NCBI GenBank assembly: GCA_040219575.1
Contig: JAVJSD010000144.1
Span: forward strand, 80,306-144,305
Direction of reading: 5' to 3'
DNA from: JAVJSD01 sp040219575
Lineage (GTDB): Bacteria > Planctomycetota > Planctomycetia > Pirellulales > Pirellulaceae
DNA length: 64,000 nucleotides
The first letter of the stretch is position 1; every line of letters starts with the position of its first letter. The position numbers and the translations under genes are program-made. The notes under the pieces were generated by a model. That model was not told the DNA's origin. It saw nothing but the letters and a program-made list of their open reading frames with translations, and ran no database searches. Shown here piece by piece: positions 51,734-60,232 of this stretch.

Positions 51734-51931
51734 ATGGCGACACGCGAACGGATCGTCTGCGACTGCGGCGGCGAACTTCGTCGCCCGCTTCCCAGAAACT
51801 GTCCGCACTGCGGCGGCCGGATTGTGGCGGTGCGGCGTCGCTGGTGGACGTGGGCGGCGCCCGCACTCGTGGCGGTGATGATCTTCGCGGCGCTTGCCTC
51901 GTTTGTTTGGTGGGCGGCCGCGGCGCGGTAG
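51734..51931 (+). CDS. small zinc-ribbon membrane protein
   Basis: 65 residues. CDCGG and CPHCGG form a zinc ribbon at residues 9-27, followed by a basic RRRWW stretch and one membrane helix (AAPALVAVMIFAALASFVWW). This architecture is common in bacterial small proteins that sense or assemble at the membrane. The start at 51734 is chosen from ATG/GTG options because the ribbon begins immediately after; a longer start exists upstream. No partner is evident. Confidence 0.7.
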   Translation: MATRERIVCDCGGELRRPLPRNCPHCGGRIVAVRRRWWTWAAPALVAVMIFAALASFVWWAAAAR

Positions 51932-51991
51932 AATGCTGTCTTGAGTCTCCAACTCTCTCCGAGAATCCCCCTGACTGCAAAGAAGTGCTCC

Positions 51992-52507
51992 ATGACTGAT
52001 TCCGATCGGCCTCGAGTGAGCGGCAAACCGTCGCCGCTGATCGTTCGTCTGCTGTTGTTCGCCGCTCTGGCGCTGTTGGTCGCCGCGGCCGGATACGAAT
52101 ACTTGTTCGCACGCGCTCAAAGCGGCGAAGCGCTGACCCGTTTGCAGCAACTCGATCAAAAGAAGACCGATATCGCGGAGCCGCTGTACGACGAAGAGGT
52201 GCGGGAGTTGATCGGGTTCGAGCCGGAGCGGAAAACGATCGACCATCTGACGGTCGTCGACTACTACCGCTGGCAGAGCGCGATTCCCACCAAGCAGTAT
52301 TACGTGTGGGTGCTGTACCGGCTGACGTACGACAACCGCTGGCAGTGCGACGCCTATGGGGCCAACACCGAGCCGGAGGCTCCCCAGCACGCCCCGAACC
52401 TGCCCGACGGTGCACCGACGCCGGCCCCGCCCCCTGGCGTGCCGAAATCGCTCCCCGACGATTCCACGCCGCCCACTGGGCCGCAGCCGCCAAAACAGGA
52501 TTCCTGA
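51992..52507 (+). CDS. membrane-anchored protein with Pro-rich tail
   Basis: 171 residues. One N-terminal helix (about 17-37, IVRLLLFAALALLVAAAGY) anchors an extracytoplasmic domain (40-125: LDQKKTDIAEPLYDEEVREL, TIDHLTVVDYYRWQ, YVWVLYRLTYDNRWQ) followed by a Pro/Ala-rich tail. The core looks globular and conserved, but I do not recognise it. It follows the zinc-ribbon gene 60 bases downstream, so the two may form an operon. Confidence 0.72.
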   Translation: MTDSDRPRVSGKPSPLIVRLLLFAALALLVAAAGYEYLFARAQSGEALTRLQQLDQKKTDIAEPLYDEEVRELIGFEPERKTIDHLTVVDYYRWQSAIPTKQYYVWVLYRLTYDNRWQCDAYGANTEPEAPQHAPNLPDGAPTPAPPPGVPKSLPDDSTPPTGPQPPKQDS

Positions 52508-53135
52508 GAGTGATTGGGGCGGGAAAACTCGTTGCGCAAGCCCGCTAAATGCCAGTAGAAGTCTTCACTTTGGGCTTGCAAAGGGTGCGCAGAAGCCGAT
52601 ACTTACCCCTGGGCCGTCGGTTTACCGGCGGTCCGGCCTCCCCAGGTTCCTGCCCCGCCTGCGTGGAGGCCTCATTTTTTCTTGTCCGCGAAGGCGGCTG
52701 GCGATAGCTCGCTCGGAGGACATCGCCGGGGCGAAGACGTCGGGGAAGGGCTGCGTACTGAACGCAAACGGTCGCTCGCCCGGGTCCCAGCTTTTCTCAC
52801 CAGCCCTGCTTTCTGAGTCCTCCTCGTCCCGGCGGACTGGCCATGGGCGGCGAAGCCGGCAGCTTCGGTCTTGGGTGACTCACGGTCAGAATCCGCTTCA
52901 CAGCACGGCGCCGCAGTGCGCGATCACACCCGGCAGAGAACGCGACCGCTCGGTTCGGTCTGCCGAATTAAGCGTCACAAGCCGCGGATTTGGAATTTTC
53001 GACAAGGCTTGCCTTTCCTACTCAACTTCTGCGACGTACACGGACGATACTACCGGCACGAGCAAAAATATCGACTCGTCGTCCCCTTTCACAGCGCGGA
53101 GCTGGCATCGGCCCGCCGACGCACAGGTGATTTCC
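52508..53135. other. 628-bp leader/spacer with a terminator-like hairpin
   Basis: No gene found. GGCCTCC (52635-52641) pairs with GGAGGCC (52665-52671) and is followed by TCATTTTTT, a terminator-like signal with a long loop, reading on the plus strand. A second hairpin (CCGTCGG/CCGGCGG) lies just before it. The remaining ~450 bp before the barrel gene is GC-rich and gene-free; a structured RNA cannot be excluded. Confidence 0.4.
52635..52681 (+). terminator. possible Rho-independent terminator
   Basis: Seven perfect base pairs (GGCCTCC/GGAGGCC) enclose 23 bases, with a six-T run four bases after the stem. The loop is longer than usual, so confidence is moderate. It would end transcription from the 51734-52507 genes. 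Confidence 0.4.
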
Positions 53136-54053
53136 ATGTCGAGCAAACGAAACTGGATCTGGCTATCGGCCATCATCGCCTGTGCCAGCATTGCGCCAGG
53201 CGCCACGGCCCAAGACTTCACGCCCTTTCTGGCCCAGGGCGAGTTCTCGCCTTCCGGCTCGACCGCTCCCTACACATCGCCCTACGACGGGGATTGGCAG
53301 TTCTTCACCCCCTTCGAGGAGAGCGATTTCGGCTTTAATCAGGGGAACCGCGACGGCTTCTTCTTCAACTACGATCGCTGTTATTGGAACGTCTCGGCGC
53401 CGGCGGTGACGATGAAGGCCGACGGCGACTTCGGCTGGGGCAACCGATTCGACGTGGGCTACATGACGCCGGGCAATGCGGGCTGGATGTTCGAGGCCCT
53501 GCAGATGCATGGTCCCAACGTTTCGAACAACAGCAGCGAGATGGCCGGTTTCGAGTTCGACCGGATGTTCCGCATGCAGTCCTTCGACAACGGCATCACG
53601 CTGACGCCGGACTTCGCCATCCGCTACATCAGCATTATCGACCGCACCGTGCCCTTCGGCGTCCAAGGCGATCAAGGCACGGCGGCGCCCACCAAGAACA
53701 ACATCATCGGCGGCCAAATCGGCATGAAAGGGACGTTCCGCAAGGGCCCCTGGCAGGTTAGCGCCAACGGCAAGTTGCTGGCCGCCGAAAACTTCCAGGT
53801 CTTCACCAACTACATCGCTGTCGGCAATCAGCTTGCCGACGGGCCCGGCGCCTCGCGACGTGAGTTCGTGCCGGGCGGCGAACTGCGGTTCGACGCCTCG
53901 TACTTCCTCACCCGCGACATCGCCCTCAACTTCGGTTGGGAGATGCTGTACCTCGGCCGCGGCATCGCGCGTGCTCAGCAACTCAACGCCAACGACGATC
54001 GGATGGTCTACAACGGAGCGGTGTTCGGATTCACGTACAATCGCCCGAACTAG
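53136..54053 (+). CDS. BBP7-like outer-membrane beta-barrel protein
   Basis: 305 residues with signal peptide (1-25). The mature part has alternating polar/hydrophobic beta-strands, many Gly/Asn/Phe and an aromatic ending (FGFTYNRPN), as in the planctomycete BBP7 family of barrels. Typical pieces are FGWGNRFDVGYMTPGNAGWM, NIIGGQIGMKGTFRKGPWQV and ELRFDASYFLTRDIALNFGW. It should form a porin-like channel or adhesin in the outer membrane. The long spacer in front may hold regulatory structure. The ATG at 53136 gives the proper signal peptide. Confidence 0.82.
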   Translation: MSSKRNWIWLSAIIACASIAPGATAQDFTPFLAQGEFSPSGSTAPYTSPYDGDWQFFTPFEESDFGFNQGNRDGFFFNYDRCYWNVSAPAVTMKADGDFGWGNRFDVGYMTPGNAGWMFEALQMHGPNVSNNSSEMAGFEFDRMFRMQSFDNGITLTPDFAIRYISIIDRTVPFGVQGDQGTAAPTKNNIIGGQIGMKGTFRKGPWQVSANGKLLAAENFQVFTNYIAVGNQLADGPGASRREFVPGGELRFDASYFLTRDIALNFGWEMLYLGRGIARAQQLNANDDRMVYNGAVFGFTYNRPN

Positions 54054-54250
54054 AACCGCATTCGACCGGCATCGGCAAACGCCTACAAGAAATCGGCCGC
54101 GGGAATCCGGCGGCCGATCTTGCTTGCGCATACGAAAACAACACCAGCCCGCCGAAAAACACAACAGGGGCGATCACACGCGAGAAAGCGGCGGACCGCC
54201 GGTCGCACGCTGCGTAAGGAAAGATGTCGGGCCGGGCGACAGATATCGGG

Positions 54251-54436
54251 CTAGGCTTTGGCTTCCACAAGCTTGCGCAGCTCGTCGAGCTCCACGCTCA
54301 GCCGGTGACGCAGGGGACTCTCTGGGCGTAGTTGATCAAGCAATTCCTCTCCCTTGTCAAGCGAGTCGGGAGTGATGTCGGCGGCGGCGCCGTAAAGCTT
54401 GCGAAAACTACGCTGGACTTCGGCTTCGGTAAGCAA
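54251..54436 (-). CDS. small helical protein of unknown function
   Basis: 61 residues from a TTG start with GGAGG at six bases. The whole sequence is predicted alpha-helical (LTEAEVQRSFRKLYGAAADI; ELLDQLRPESPLRHRLSVEL). No membrane segment, no cysteines. Good ribosome site and codon use make it a likely gene. No family recognised. Direction is the same as the large acyl-ligase fusion gene to the right, whose stop is 311 bp upstream. Confidence 0.55.
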   Translation of the reverse strand: MLTEAEVQRSFRKLYGAAADITPDSLDKGEELLDQLRPESPLRHRLSVELDELRKLVEAKA

Positions 54437-54747
54437 CGTAACCTCCGGGGATTGAAAGTAACCGAGAACGTCATCCTAATTCGCATTCTACATGGGCCGG
54501 AGGACGATGCAAGGTCAACCGCCATGCGGGATTGCTCGCTCACGGGCGAGGCCTCACGCCCCTCGATCATCGAGACGTCGAACGTCATCGGCCGAGGTCT
54601 TCGCCAGGCCGAAACACTGGATCTTAACATTCCCGCGCCACGCGCCGCGCAACAAACGTCGCGCAGCAAACGTCGCGAAGCAAACGTCGCCCAGCAAACG
54701 TCGCGCAGCAATCGACGCACCCGACCTATTGTTTATCCCAAAGAAGT
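54437..54747. repeat. spacer with four-copy 14-bp tandem repeat
   Basis: CAAACGTCGCGCAG is repeated four times in tandem at 54653-54708, with one- or two-base variation, followed by a degraded fifth unit. No gene is seen in the 311 bp. The units are too short and lack spacers, so this is not a CRISPR array. Confidence 0.75.
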
Positions 54748-57700
54748 TCAGGCGGCGTTTTCGGCTTCTTCGCGCGGCGCATGCGCCAGCGCGGGATTGA
54801 TGCTCGCCGCTTCCTCGGCGACGGCCTCCACCGTTTCACGAATCTGTGCTTCGCTATGCGTTGAGGTGATGAAGAACCGCAACCGCGCGGCTTCCTCCTC
54901 CACGGCCGGATACAGAATCGGCTGGACGTTGATTCCCCGTTCGAACAGGCGTCGCGAAAGCTGCAGCGCCTGCAGCGAGTTGCCGATGATCACCGGCACC
55001 ACGGGCGAATCCTTGCTCATTCCGGTATTCAGGCCGTGCTGGCGGGCCAACTCGAGGAAGAGCTTGCTGCGAGCCGTGAGCTGCGCGACGCGCTGCGGCT
55101 CTTTCTCAAGCAACCGCAGCGCCGCCAGGGCCGCCGCCGCGTTCGACGGCGAGATTCCCACGCTGTAGACGAAACCGGGAGCCGTGTACTTCAGATACTC
55201 CACGACTTCCTTGCAGCCGGCGATGTAGCCGCCGCAACTGCCGAACGACTTGCTGAGCGTGCCCATCCACAGGTCGCCCTGCCGCGCCGAAACGCCGAAG
55301 TGCTCGCTGATCCCTCGCCCGGTGGCGCCCATCGTGCCGATCGAGTGGGCCTCGTCGACCATCATGATCGCCTTGTGCCGCTCCTTCACTTCCAAGAATC
55401 GCGGCAGGTCGGGGTAGTCGCCGTCCATGCTGTAAACGCCTTCCACCACGATCAGCACGCGGCGGTACTCGTGGCGCACTTCCGCCAGCAGTTCGTCGAC
55501 CGCCTGCCAATCGTTGTGCGGGAAGGGGCGTCGGCGGGCGCCGGAGAGAATCGCGCCCTGAATAATGCTGTTGTGCGCCAAGGCGTCGTGCAGAATCAGA
55601 TCGCCGGGACCAAACAGGTGGCCGATCGTCGTCTCGTTGGTGGAATGCCCGCCGACGTACACGATCGCGTCGTCGGTTCCCACGAACTCGGCGATGGCCC
55701 GCTCCAACTCGCGATGGATCGTCTTTTCGCCCGAGACCAACCGGCTGGCCGAGACGCTGGTGCCGAAGCGGTCGACCGCCTCCTTGGCCGCCGCGGCGAC
55801 GACGGGATCGCCCGACATGCCCAGGTAGTTGTAGCTCGAGAAGCTGATCAACTCCCGGCCGTCGATCATCGCGGTGTTGCTGGTCACCGACTGGTGCACG
55901 CTGAAATACGGATTCGGCATGCCGGTCGCCGAGAGCAGCCCCATCGTCTGCTTCAACTTGACGTACTCCGGCATCTCGGCGAAATCGTACTGCTCGGGCA
56001 GAATCTCGACGTGGGCCGGCCGTTCCTTGTCCTTGGCTTTGGCGCCGAAGAATTGCTGCGATTTGAGCGGCTCGACGCCGATGTACTGCTCGATGGCCAG
56101 CGCGATGTCGCGGCACGTCTCGAGTTGTTGCAGCACATCCTCCGGGAACCGCCCGCCATAGGTTTCCTCGAGCGCGTTGGCGATTTGCAGCCGCTCGAGC
56201 GAATCCAATCCCAGATCGGTGATGATGTCGCTGTCGAGATCGAGATTCTTGGCGCGCTCCTTGGCGATGTTCCGCACGTGTTCCAAAACGAGCTGCGCCA
56301 CCCGCGGATTTGGCTCTTTTCCCGAGGCGGGCGCCGCGGCTTCGCGGGGCGATTCGCTGACGGCGGCCGGGGCGGCGGGGCGGCCCTCGTCGGTCCAACC
56401 ATACCACTGGTCCACGATCGACAGCGAGCCGACCAGAAAACCGTCGCGACAGGCATGACGTTGAATCTTGCCGCTCGAGGTCTTGGGCATCGAACCGGCG
56501 CGCACCAGCACGACGCCGTCGGGCGGCAGATCGTGCCCGCCGCTGACCGCGCGGCGAATGCCGTCGATCACGTCGCGCCAATCCTTCTTCCGCGAGCGCT
56601 CCACCTCACAGGCCACGATCAACCGTTCGCGGCCTTCGATGTCGGCCGCGAAGGCCGCCGACGCGCTGGGCCGCAGCAGATCGCTCGCCTTCTCCACCGT
56701 GGACTCGATGTCCTGCGGGTAGTAATTCACGCCGCGGATGATGATCAGGTCCTTCAGCCGGCCGGTGACGAACAACTCGCCGTCGTCGAGGAAGCCGAAA
56801 TCCCCGGTCCGCAGGTACGGCCCCGCGCCGGTGTCGGCCAGGTGAGCCTGAAACGTGGACCGCGTCTCTTCCGGTTTGCTCCAGTAGCCCTTGCCCATGC
56901 TGGGGCTGTTGACCCAGACTTCGCCCACCTGCCGCTGCGGCAACTCGGTGCAGGTTTCGGGATCCACGATCAACACCTGCTCGCCGGGCAACGCCTGACC
57001 ACAGCCGACCAACGCCCGTCCGCCGGCGGCGCCTTGCGGCAGCGGCTCGGCGCGGTGTTCGCCCAACGCCTCGGCGTCGAAGGTGCGAATGATCGGGCGA
57101 TTCTTCTTCTTGCCGCCCGTGACGATGAGCGTCGTTTCGGCCATCCCGTAACAGGGATAGAACGCCTCGGGATGGAAGCCGTAGGGGGCGAACTTGTCGG
57201 TGAATTTCTCCAGCGTGTCGGGACGGATCGGCTCCGCGCCGTTGAACGCCATATCCCACGAACTGAGATCCAACCCCTCGCACTCCTCCTCGGAGACCTT
57301 GTCGTTGCACAATTCGTAGGCGAAGTTCGGGGCGCCGGCGATCGTCGCGCGGTAGTTCGAGATGGCCCGCAGCCATCGTGACGGCTTGGTCAAAAACGAC
57401 ATCGGCGACATGTGGACCATCGGCCGACCGTAGAACAACGGCTTGAGCACGCCGCCCACGAGCCCCATGTCGTGGTAGGTGGGGAGCCAGGTGACGCCCG
57501 AACCCTGGCGAGACGGCTCGAACGCGTAGGTAATGATCGAGACGTTGTGGATCAGGTTGCCGTGCGTGAGCATGACGCCCTTGGGGGTGCCGGTCGACCC
57601 GGAGGTGTATTGCAGCACCGCCAGCGTTTCGTCGTCGATGTCGGGCATCCGCCAGTCGTCGGCGGCCGAGAGTTCGAGTTGATCGGTCGCCATCCACCGC

Positions 57701-58140
57701 AGCTTTTTCAGGTGCGGGGCTTCATCCAGAAAACTCTCGGCCCGCACCGCCACGTCGGCCGTCGTCAACGCGGCCTTCGCGTCGGCGTCGATGGAAATCG
57801 CCTGAATCCGGTTCATGTTCCGGTTGCGGCGGGGTGGATAGGCGGGGACGGGCGTGGCGCCGGCGAACAGGCAGCCAAAGAACCCGCAGATGAAGTCGAG
57901 CCCCGGCGGGTAGAGCAGCAGGACGCGCTGACCGCCGATTCCCTCCCCCACCAGCGTGGCGGCGATGGCCTGCGACTTCCGCTCCAGCTCGGCGTACGTC
58001 AGGCTCAGCTCGTCCAGTTCGCCGTCGTTGAGGAAGTAGAACGACTTGTCGCTTGGACGCACTTCCGCCCAGTAGCGCAACTGCTCGACGAGGTTCGTGT
58101 TGGGAGGGCTGAAAGGGGCGAAATAGTGGTCGAGATTCAC
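54748..58140 (-). CDS. fatty-acyl-AMP ligase / acyl carrier / alpha-oxoamine synthase fusion
   Basis: 1130 residues from GTG 58140 (an ATG at 58287 would add 49 poorly conserved residues). Domain 1 (1-590) is a fatty-acyl-AMP ligase: YTSGSTGTPKGVMLTHGN near 175, GYFHP-like YGFHPEAFYPCYGMAE, YLRTGDFGFLDDGEL, and the FAAL-type RDLIIIRG. Domain 2 (about 600-690) is an acyl carrier with the phosphopantetheine serine S647 in LGLDSLERL. Domain 3 (about 740-1115) is a PLP alpha-oxoamine synthase (8-amino-7-oxononanoate/serine palmitoyltransferase type): FSSYNYLGMSGDP, VDEAHSIGTMGATG and the lysine K964 in TLSKSFGSCGG. Expected chemistry: activate a free fatty acid, load it on the carrier and condense it with an amino acid to a long-chain amino ketone. 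Product unknown; an aminolipid is likely. Confidence 0.93.
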   Translation of the reverse strand: MNLDHYFAPFSPPNTNLVEQLRYWAEVRPSDKSFYFLNDGELDELSLTYAELERKSQAIAATLVGEGIGGQRVLLLYPPGLDFICGFFGCLFAGATPVPAYPPRRNRNMNRIQAISIDADAKAALTTADVAVRAESFLDEAPHLKKLRWMATDQLELSAADDWRMPDIDDETLAVLQYTSGSTGTPKGVMLTHGNLIHNVSIITYAFEPSRQGSGVTWLPTYHDMGLVGGVLKPLFYGRPMVHMSPMSFLTKPSRWLRAISNYRATIAGAPNFAYELCNDKVSEEECEGLDLSSWDMAFNGAEPIRPDTLEKFTDKFAPYGFHPEAFYPCYGMAETTLIVTGGKKKNRPIIRTFDAEALGEHRAEPLPQGAAGGRALVGCGQALPGEQVLIVDPETCTELPQRQVGEVWVNSPSMGKGYWSKPEETRSTFQAHLADTGAGPYLRTGDFGFLDDGELFVTGRLKDLIIIRGVNYYPQDIESTVEKASDLLRPSASAAFAADIEGRERLIVACEVERSRKKDWRDVIDGIRRAVSGGHDLPPDGVVLVRAGSMPKTSSGKIQRHACRDGFLVGSLSIVDQWYGWTDEGRPAAPAAVSESPREAAAPASGKEPNPRVAQLVLEHVRNIAKERAKNLDLDSDIITDLGLDSLERLQIANALEETYGGRFPEDVLQQLETCRDIALAIEQYIGVEPLKSQQFFGAKAKDKERPAHVEILPEQYDFAEMPEYVKLKQTMGLLSATGMPNPYFSVHQSVTSNTAMIDGRELISFSSYNYLGMSGDPVVAAAAKEAVDRFGTSVSASRLVSGEKTIHRELERAIAEFVGTDDAIVYVGGHSTNETTIGHLFGPGDLILHDALAHNSIIQGAILSGARRRPFPHNDWQAVDELLAEVRHEYRRVLIVVEGVYSMDGDYPDLPRFLEVKERHKAIMMVDEAHSIGTMGATGRGISEHFGVSARQGDLWMGTLSKSFGSCGGYIAGCKEVVEYLKYTAPGFVYSVGISPSNAAAALAALRLLEKEPQRVAQLTARSKLFLELARQHGLNTGMSKDSPVVPVIIGNSLQALQLSRRLFERGINVQPILYPAVEEEAARLRFFITSTHSEAQIRETVEAVAEEAASINPALAHAPREEAENAA

Positions 58141-58234
58141 CGCTACACGTACTCCAGGATCAATGGGAAGAACCGCTGCATTCGCTAGTTTTCCCCTTGT
58201 TCGACCGACCCGCGCGGCGATCCAAATGGTCCCG

Positions 58235-58262
58235 ATATTATTGCCTAGCTTAACATTGTTAA
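58235..58262 (-). promoter_or_regulatory. possible sigma-70-type promoter for the fusion gene
   Basis: On the minus strand TTAACA (58262-58257) and TAATAT (58240-58235) are spaced by 16 bases in an AT-rich patch 95 bp upstream of the GTG start. Five of six and four of six bases fit the -35 and -10 consensus. The position suits the gene starting at 58140 and is weak evidence against a start at 58287. Confidence 0.4.
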
Positions 58263-58358
58263 CTATGGCTCGCAAACGGCCGATCAAGAGGAATATCGGA
58301 CCATCGCCGTGCGGTACTGTATTTCTATCTCTCCTGCCAAAGCGCCCCGGGGGCTCAA

Positions 58359-58580
58359 ATGCAACAGCTCACGCAAACTCGTTGGGAGTATCGGGTCGAT
58401 CAAGCCCGCGACAACCAGGAAATCGACAAAGTGCTCCAAGCCCGCGGTCTGGAAGGCTGGGAGTTGGTCAATGTCGTCCTCCAACAGCAATTGCGGACCA
58501 ATGAGCCGGTGAAAACCAATCGCAATCGCGACAACGGCGGCTGGCACCTGTTCTTCAAACGCCCCAAGGAAAGCGCCTGA
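58359..58580 (+). CDS. DUF4177-type small protein
   Basis: 73 residues, fitting DUF4177: the WEYRV opening strand and LQARGLEGWELVNVV with the GxxGWELV signature. Function unknown in the family; many members are small cytoplasmic proteins. The ATG is at 58359. The next gene starts three bases after its stop, so both are likely expressed together. It is divergent from the fusion gene. Confidence 0.75.
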   Translation: MQQLTQTRWEYRVDQARDNQEIDKVLQARGLEGWELVNVVLQQQLRTNEPVKTNRNRDNGGWHLFFKRPKESA

Positions 58581-58582
58581 CC

Positions 58583-58876
58583 ATGAACCCCCGCACGCTC
58601 GTCGTCGCCGGACTCTGCTTGGTGGGATTGGTCGCGGGAATCGATCTTTTCAGGATGCTGTTCTACCTGGTGATGATGACGGGGCTATTACGCGGCGATG
58701 CGGCGGTGCTGCTGCGCGCGGTCAGCGGACTGCAACTGATTATGACGCTCATCCGCGAACCGGCCTTGCTCGGAAGCCTGGCCTGTTTCGGATTCGCCCT
58801 GTTGAACATCACGCGCGGCCGAGCGCAACCGCGTCCGCAACAGCACTACGGACCACCGAATCCGCAGGGTTGGTGA
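58583..58876 (+). CDS. small membrane protein following DUF4177
   Basis: 97 residues with two or three membrane helices (about 8-32, 42-60 and 62-80) and a Pro/Gln-rich tail (RPQQHYGPPNPQGW). It begins three bases after the DUF4177 stop, so the two genes form an operon. No family recognised. Confidence 0.65.
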   Translation: MNPRTLVVAGLCLVGLVAGIDLFRMLFYLVMMTGLLRGDAAVLLRAVSGLQLIMTLIREPALLGSLACFGFALLNITRGRAQPRPQQHYGPPNPQGW

Positions 58877-58912
58877 AGCGCGTCGCCGGATGCCGATGAC
58901 ACCGTCAAACCG

Positions 58913-59803
58913 TCAACCGCCCCTTTCAACATACCGCTTGGCGATTTTCGCGGCCACCGTTCCAATGGCGTAGTAGCCGACCGAAATCTGGCCGACGTGC
59001 GTCAGCAGGTCGTACGCCCGCCAGCGATTCCAACCGTAGTCGGCCTCCATCCACTCGATCAGCCGCGCGTACGCCTCCGCCGTGGCCCGCTCCATCGGGC
59101 AACCGGTGGCCACGGTCATGATCTCGTCGGGCGACTCGATGCGCACGCCCTTCAGCTTTTGGTCCTTGACCAGATCGACGGAGATCTCCGTCTCGGCCGG
59201 CATCTCCAACCCGCTGGCCGAGAGTTCGCCATGCCCCATCGCCGCGTGCGCGTCGCCCAGGTAAAGGTAGCCGCCCGGCACGTACACCGGCAGGTAGACG
59301 ATGGCGCCGGGGCGGGTCTCGATGATGTCCATGTTGCCGCCGTGCGGACCGGCCGGTCCCGTGGTCGGCACGCCGGCGGCGGGCGCGGTGCCGATGCAGC
59401 CCAGCATCGGCGTGTAGGGAATCGTGATCTCGTCGCTCCAGTAGATCTTGCCGTCGCGAATCGGGCAGACGTGCGTGCCGTGGGGACAATCGTCTCCCAG
59501 CCATTCGCACAGTTGCCGGGGATCGCTGGTCCGCGTGGCGCACTGGCCGATGCTGGGGCGGATCTCATGAATGGTCACCGCCAGCGCGTCGCCCGGCTCG
59601 GCCCCTTCCACGAAGATGGGTCCCGTCTGCGGATTGCCCAGCGGTTGTTTCGACTTGTCGCGGCGATCGTCGTTGGTCCGCACCTGTCCGGAAAAAGCGT
59701 CTTCGCTATCGACCTGTACGCGCTCGCCGGGCTGGATCCGCAGACGCGGCTCGTTGTGGCGACTGAATTCGTAATACAGCGGTCCGACGGGGAGGTGGTG
59801 CAT
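58913..59803 (-). CDS. acetamidase/formamidase family protein
   Basis: 296 residues, the common length. Family marks: GPIFVEGAEPGDALAVTIHEI, PMLGCIGTAPA, GPHGGNMDI, and LYLGDAHAAMGHGELSASGL with the metal-binding His/Asp. These enzymes hydrolyse formamide or acetamide to ammonia and the acid. The ATG at 59803 stands nine bases from an R7 arm. The divergent gene at 60233 encodes a symporter with an identical leader, so uptake of an amide or related nitrogen compound is a fair guess. Confidence 0.93.
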   Translation of the reverse strand: MHHLPVGPLYYEFSRHNEPRLRIQPGERVQVDSEDAFSGQVRTNDDRRDKSKQPLGNPQTGPIFVEGAEPGDALAVTIHEIRPSIGQCATRTSDPRQLCEWLGDDCPHGTHVCPIRDGKIYWSDEITIPYTPMLGCIGTAPAAGVPTTGPAGPHGGNMDIIETRPGAIVYLPVYVPGGYLYLGDAHAAMGHGELSASGLEMPAETEISVDLVKDQKLKGVRIESPDEIMTVATGCPMERATAEAYARLIEWMEADYGWNRWRAYDLLTHVGQISVGYYAIGTVAAKIAKRYVERGG

Positions 59804-60232
59804 GGGGTTTTGATTTCAGATTGCGGATTTCAGATTTCAGATTTCAGATCGAGCAACATCGATTAGCGGCGAGCCGAAGGCGTCGGCGGATCGTTCGAGC
59901 CAGGTCTCTTTCGAATGGAGCGTTGAGCGCACGCACTCGGGCGATTTGGCGTTGGTATTTGGCGTTGAAAGCTGAATTGTACAGACCGTCGTACGGCTGC
60001 ACGCGGGGCGACCGATCCGTCGGCGATGGCCTGCGCGGAGACCGCCATTCGCCGGAGACGTTACACAAACGATCCGCCGACGCCTTCGGCTCGCCGTTAA
60101 ACGATTGCATCTTGCATCCTCGCCCAAGTTTGCTTTCCTCTCGCCGAAAGCTTAAAAGAACGCACGCCGCCTTCGCAATCGGCAAATCAAGAATCTGCAA
60201 TCTGAAATCCGCAATCTGAAATCCCTTCCCCC
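59804..60232. repeat. nested R7/R6 palindrome in a divergent promoter region
   Basis: The outer R7 arms at 59812-59843 and 60192-60223 match as inverted copies at 31 of 32 positions (GATTTCAGATTGCGGATTTC starts the left). Inside, R6 arms at 59858-59893 and 60070-60105 match at 34 of 36, as in 44557-44719. Each R7 arm ends within ten bases of the start codon of one flanking gene, so both mRNAs would begin with the same leader. No gene lies in the 429 bp. Confidence 0.88.

Noticed and set aside
52508..53135. RNase P RNA, tmRNA, or cobalamin and c-di-GMP riboswitch
   Set aside because: I looked for the conserved cores of these RNAs on both strands and found none.
54653..54708. Tandem units that could suggest a CRISPR array
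   Set aside because: 14-bp units without spacers and with no cas genes; it is a simple tandem repeat.
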